Shown: positions 61,001 to 64,000 of the stretch, piece after piece
Numbering within the stretch: the stretch's first letter is position 1
Layout of the letters: each line of letters starts with the position of its first letter
Source of the DNA: Struthio camelus
Taxonomy: Eukaryota > Chordata > Aves > Struthioniformes > Struthionidae
Reading direction: 5' to 3'
Length of the DNA: 64,000 nt
Assembly (NCBI RefSeq): GCF_040807025.1
Contig: NC_090943.1
Location: 3,644,356 to 3,708,355 of the forward strand
The notes under the pieces: model-generated
Seen by the model: only the letters and a program-made list of their open reading frames with translations
What the model was told of the DNA's origin: nothing
Databases searched by the model: none
Translations under genes and position numbers: made by a program

Positions 61001-63525
61001 GTCCAGAGAAGTTTGCTGCCTGCCGGGGGCTCGAATAAGAGATGTCATGGAAAGACTGCCAAGGCTTGTCCATGCGTCGGACGACTACCCTCTGCTGCTC
61101 TTCCATGTGGGCGCTAACGACACGAAAGGCAAATTGGAAACCATCAAAGGCACTTCAGAGCTCTGAAGGCCACTTAGAGGAATATAGGAATGTTGTCAGA
61201 ATCTGCAGGGATGCAACAAGGAAGGCCAAGGGCCATTTGGAATTCAATCTGGCAAGGGATGTCAAGGACAACAAGAAGGGCTTCTTCAAATACATCAGTA
61301 GCAAAAGGAAGACTAGGGAGAATGTGAATGGGGCGGGTGCCCTGGTAACAAAGGATATAGAGAAGGCAGAACTGCTGAATACCACCCTTGCTTCAGTCTT
61401 CACTGCTAAGGCCAGCCCTCAGAAAACCCGGACCCTGGGGACAAGAGAGAAAGTCTGCAGAAAGGAAGACTTGCTCTTGGTCGAGGAGGATCGGGTTAGA
61501 GATCATTTAGGCAAACTTGACACCCACAAATCCGTGGGCCCTGACGGGATGCAGCCACGAGCGCTGAGGGAGCGGGCGGATGTTATTGCTAGGCCGCTCT
61601 CCACCATCTTGGAAAGGTCCTGGGGAACAGGAGAGGTGCCTGAGGACTGGAAGAAAGCCAGTGTCACCCCAGTCTTCCAAAAGGGCAAGGAGGAGGACTG
61701 AGGGAACTACAGGCCTGTCAGCCTCCCCTCCAGCCCTGGAAAGGCCATGGAACAGCTCATCCGGGAGGTCATCTCCAAGCACGGGGAGGACAAGAAGGGG
61801 GTCAGGAGCAGTCAGCACAGATTCACCAAAGGGAAATCGTGCTTGACCAATCTGATAGCCTTCTCTGGATGGAGTGTCTGGCTGGGGAGATGAGGGCAGA
61901 GCAGTGGCTGTGGTCTCCCTGGCCTTCATCAGGGCTTTGGACACTGTCTCCCATCCCATCCTCCTAGGCAAGCTCAGGAAGCGTGGGTTGGATGAGTGGA
62001 GAGTGAGGTGGATGGAGAACTGGCTGGATGGCCGAGCTCAGAGGGTTGTGGTCAGTGGTGCAGAGTCTAGTTGGAGGCCTGTGGCTAGTGGTGTCCCCCA
62101 GGGGTCAGTCCTGGATCCAGTCTGGTTCAACTTATTCATCAGTGAGTGCACCCTCAGCAAGTTTGCTGATGATACTAAACTAGGGGGGAGTGGCTGACAC
62201 AGCAGAAGGCTGTGCTGCCATTCCGAGCGAGCTGGACAGGCTGGAGGGTTGGGTGGAGAGGAACCTCCTGAAGGTCAACAAAGGCAAGTGCAGGGCCCTG
62301 CACCTAGGGAGGAAGAACCCCAGGCACCTGCTGGAAAGCAGCTCTGCAGAGAAGGACCTGGGAGTCCTGGTGGGCAACAAGTTGACCCTGAGCCAGCAGT
62401 GTGCCCTTGTGCCAAGAAGGCCAATGGTCTCCTGGGCTGCATTGGGAAGAGTGTTGCCAGCAGGTGGAGGGAGGTGATCCTGCCCCTCTGCTCAGCTCTG
62501 GGGAGGCCTCCCCTGGAGTAGTGTGTCCACTTCTAGGCTCCCCAGTCCAAGAGAGACATGGCACTCCTGGAGAGAGTCCAGCAGAGGGCTACAAAGATGG
62601 TGAGGGGACTGGAGCACCTCTCCTCTGAAGAAAGGGTGCGAGAGCTGGGCCTGTTTAGCCTGGGGAAGAGAAGACTGAGAGGTGATCTCATCAACGTGTA
62701 CAAGTATCTGAAGGGGGGGTGTCAAGAGGATGAGGCTCTTCTCCGTGGTGCCCAGCAACAGGACAAGAGGTAACGGGCAGAAACTGAACCGCAGGAAGTT
62801 CCATCTGAACATGAGGAAAAACTTCTTCCCTGTGAGGGTGACAGAGCACTGGCACAGGTTGCCCAGAGAGGTGGTGGAGTCTCCTTCCCTGGAGATATTC
62901 AAAACCCAGTTGGACACGATCTTGGGCAGTGTGGTCTAGATGACCCTGCTTGAGCAGGGGGGTTGGACTAGATGATCTCCAGAGGTCCCTTCCAACCTTG
63001 GCCATTCTGTGATTCTGTGACACATGCATTTTTAGTAAAATAGATTTGAAGCTTCTGAGCTTGTGAGCTTGAGACACAAACACCTACAGTGTGAAATCTA
63101 TAGGGAATTCCTGTAACATTTTAGTAGCGGTAAGTAATTAAAGTTTTTTTAGCTGTTGCATGAATTGTTTAGGCCAAAGAAGAAAGCAAGTTGTAGATTT
63201 TATCCTTGTGTAATGACTGCTTAATTGGTATACGTTTTGTTTTCCTGGAAAAACATTTAGATCAAGATATAAAAGGAAAGTTGTACTTTGATGTTGTCTT
63301 TGCTGCTCATTTATATAAAATCTAACTTAATTTTTTTTTCCTTCTCTTTTCAACATAGGTAAATAGCAAAAAAGAGACAATGGATGCTCAATTATTCTCC
63401 CCGTTATTAGGAACAGTTACTAATACACCACCCTCACTAGAATCTTCACGTCTATATAGTGACTGGTCTGCGTGTGGGGAAGATATCAGTGCAAAAACTT
63501 CATTTCAAGACTGCACTAAAAAAAG
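42869..63525 (+). CDS. MEIOC-like gene, N-terminal part (continues beyond the window)
   Basis: Three exons (42,869-42,928; 52,439-52,570; 63,359-63,525) join in one open frame of 119 codons plus two bases. Both internal junctions are phase 0, and all donors and acceptors are good GT-AG sites. The encoded N-terminus resembles vertebrate MEIOC as I recall it: exon 2 aligns with the block ending in an acidic D-N-x-D stretch, and exon 3 has [18 protein letters not shown] where human MEIOC has a D-SS-L-Y-W-S-G-DD-I pattern. MEIOC is a cytoplasmic germ-cell protein that binds YTHDC2 and stabilises meiotic transcripts. Its defining C-terminal coiled-coil domain would lie past the window end, so family identity is not proven. 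It may be the MEIOC orthologue or a paralogue; the GJC2/IBA57 neighbourhood favours a paralogue. Confidence 0.55.
46551..46613. promoter_or_regulatory. ZNF143/Staf-like motif within an inverted repeat
   Basis: The word ACTACAATTCCCA (46,601-46,613) matches the core of the ZNF143/Staf binding site. An exact 8-base inverted partner, TTGTAGTC at 46,551-46,558, pairs with GACTACAA at 46,600-46,607. This could be two opposed binding sites or the remnant ends of a small DNA transposon. Confidence 0.3.
47600..47671. repeat. TG tract with nested palindromes
   Basis: A (TG)n run is followed by the perfect 12-base palindrome CACGCTAGCGTG (47,624-47,635). The unit GTGTCACGCTA is then partly repeated, followed by a hairpin at 47,642-47,671 with a 14-base stem (one G-T wobble) and a 2-base loop around AAGAGACAC/GTGTCTCTT. 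Confidence 0.85.
49958..50035. repeat. Tandem duplication, 39-bp unit, two perfect copies
   Basis: Two identical 39-base units (49,958-49,996 and 49,997-50,035) share the core TTAGGATAGGACACGAATGC. The absence of any mismatch implies a recent duplication. It lies in intron 1 and has no coding role that I can see. Confidence 0.95.
52439..52570 (+). CDS. MEIOC-like gene, coding exon 2
   Basis: The exon is bounded by a strong pyrimidine tract ending TTTAATAG and by the donor CAG before GTGAGT. It encodes exactly 44 codons, phase 0 at both ends, beginning [19 protein letters not shown] and containing [15 protein letters not shown]. Both splice sites, the intact frame and natural amino-acid composition make a real exon likely. 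Confidence 0.65.
54501..54638 (+). mobile_element. CR1 LINE 3'-end fragment, sense
   Basis: The stretch carries the CR1 3' block in order: CTTGAAGATATCCAAAACTC, the GACCTGAGCAGC segment, TGAGCAGGGG, TGGATGATCTCCAGA, TTTCCAACCTCA and a degenerate tail ATTCTGTCAT. It is diverged and 5'-truncated, so it is an old insertion. Confidence 0.8.
58930..59066 (+). mobile_element. CR1 LINE reverse-transcriptase fragment, sense
   Basis: The sequence from GATCAGCGGTAGGAAGCCCA through AGAGGTGTCCCTTGGGGATA corresponds to the CR1 reverse-transcriptase segment around the [11 protein letters not shown] motif, but with stops and frameshifts. It ends abruptly against an antisense CR1 piece. Confidence 0.6.
59067..59505 (-). 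mobile_element. CR1 LINE reverse-transcriptase fragment, antisense
   Basis: On the minus strand the frames read [20 protein letters not shown] and a [15 protein letters not shown] block, both standard CR1 ORF2 reverse-transcriptase C-terminal phrases, followed by a SSAEKDWES remnant. Frames are broken by indels, so it is non-functional. Confidence 0.8.
59711..59888 (+). mobile_element. CR1 LINE 3'-end fragment, sense
   Basis: An old 3' end: the GGTGGTGAGACTTCCATCC block, CTTGAAGATGCTCAGAAC, CTGAGCAGGGGATTAGGCTG and a degenerate tail with GTTCTATGTTTCTG. It has diverged more than the copy ending at 63,020. Confidence 0.75.
60064..60101. repeat. Tandem duplication, 19-bp unit, two copies
   Basis: Two units with the shared core GAGTTTACTTTTCTTAAG repeat with a period of 19 bases and differ only at the last base. 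Confidence 0.9.
60230..63020 (+). mobile_element. CR1 LINE, internally deleted, sense
   Basis: This is the largest CR1 copy in the window. Around 60,936-61,166 an ORF1-type esterase segment is visible ([18 protein letters not shown], then [10 protein letters not shown]). The sequence passes straight into the ORF2 reverse transcriptase (about 61,200-62,500), with [42 protein letters not shown] and FADDTKLGG. The endonuclease and the rest of ORF1/ORF2 between them are missing. At least two frameshifts and an in-frame stop near 61,700 break the polymerase. The 3' end is intact and closes with ATTCTGTG twice. The 5' edge is approximate. It is a dead but comparatively young copy in the intron, in the host gene's orientation. 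Confidence 0.85.
63359..63525 (+). CDS. MEIOC-like gene, coding exon 3
   Basis: The acceptor CTTCTCTTTTCAACATAG follows a long T tract, and the donor is AAAAG before GTATGA. The 167-base exon continues the frame in phase 0 and ends phase 2. It encodes [18 protein letters not shown], then [20 protein letters not shown] and an acidic GEDI before FQDCTKK. The S/L/Y-W-S-G-D/E-D pattern is the main support for the MEIOC-like call. Confidence 0.7.
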
Positions 63526-64000
63526 GTATGAACATTCTTGGTATAATCATCTGGGGATATTCTAGAAATTTAAAATTGTTACTGGACAGCACAAGTGGCG
63601 TTCCAGGTCTTTTTAGGAAGAAGTTATGAGTTAGTACTTTGCGAGAAGCTCTATAAATTTTCTTTATTGTTTAATATTTATTACAGAGCTTGTGAAGAAT
63701 TGTAGGAGGTCTGTGTGGGTTTGTGTGTGTGTGTGTGTGTGCGCGCGTATGTGTATATATGTGTATGTATAAAATTTTAAAATGTTTATATACGTACATA
63801 TACATATACATACATATATACATTTTAAAGCAGTTTAAAATATTATTTTTAGGGGATGGGTATTTCCTGGTACATCAGTAATACAGAGTGTGTTAGACAC
63901 AGGACAGATGTGAGTGGGAAGCTCTTTACTACTGACTGTACGAATATGTAAACAGCTACTCTTGAAAATGTCTCAGCTTTCTATAACATCCTGCCTTTGA
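63526..64000 (+). other. Start of intron 3 of the MEIOC-like gene
   Basis: AT-rich sequence with a TG/TA microsatellite at about 63,714-63,835. No further exon is visible before the window ends, so the gene continues to the right. Confidence 0.55.
63714..63835. repeat. TG/CG/TA microsatellite with inverted arms
   Basis: A (TG)n run passes into CGCGCG and then into TATG-rich and CATA-rich halves that are near reverse complements across a short AAAATTTTAAAA centre. The array could fold into a long imperfect hairpin. Confidence 0.8.

Larger units (their letters stand above)
52571..63358 (+). other. Intron 2 of the MEIOC-like gene
   Basis: An AT-rich intron of about 10.8 kb with several CR1 insertions (54,501-54,638; 58,930-59,066; 59,067-59,505; 59,711-59,888; about 60,230-63,020) and a 19-bp tandem repeat. 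Outside these I see no exon or RNA gene. Confidence 0.6.

Noticed and set aside
1-64000. CRISPR arrays, bacterial operons, insertion sequences
   Set aside because: No spaced direct repeats and no prokaryotic gene organisation; the window is a vertebrate chromosome segment.

Overview
This window is vertebrate nuclear DNA, most likely from a bird. The evidence is two recognisable vertebrate genes (GJC2 and IBA57) in the tandem order known from human 1q42, split genes with GT-AG introns and CpG-island starts, and CR1 LINE fragments, one of which ends in the 8-base tail repeat (ATTCTGTG twice) typical of avian CR1. A turtle or crocodilian is not strictly excluded.

Layout. Bases 1 to about 15,390 show no coding exon, RNA gene or recognisable transposon; they are the upstream flank of GJC2. 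A GC-rich CpG-island-like block at about 15,390-15,857 ends in a splice-donor-like site and is the best candidate for the GJC2 promoter and 5' UTR exon. An intron of about 5.2 kb leads to an acceptor at 21,067 and the intronless GJC2 coding sequence (21,088-22,335, connexin-47 orthologue, 415 residues). An apparent 3' UTR of about 5 kb may run to the poly(A) signals near 27,270. Bases 27,300-32,050 are empty apart from one unrecognised ORF ending at 32,320 that looks like a terminal exon.

IBA57 (mitochondrial Fe-S cluster assembly factor) is complete in three exons between 33,107 and 37,654. Its joined reading frame is 345 codons. Its start lies in a CpG island with YY1-like motifs, a G-quadruplex-type G tract and a 9-codon upstream ORF.

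A third gene on the same strand starts in a CpG island at 42,869 and leaves the window after its third coding exon (63,359-63,525). Its three exons join in a consistent frame and encode an N-terminus resembling MEIOC, the meiotic partner of YTHDC2. Because MEIOC lies close to GJC1 in human, a MEIOC-like gene next to GJC2 would point to an old duplicated block. This is the most interesting observation in the window. Its two long introns (about 9.5 and 10.8 kb) are AT-rich and hold most of the CR1 copies, tandem duplications and palindromes.

The genes are unrelated in function: a glial gap-junction channel, a mitochondrial Fe-S factor and a probable germline RNA regulator. They share only orientation and location. 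Base composition and repeat content change between the GC-richer left part and the AT-rich, CR1-bearing right part.
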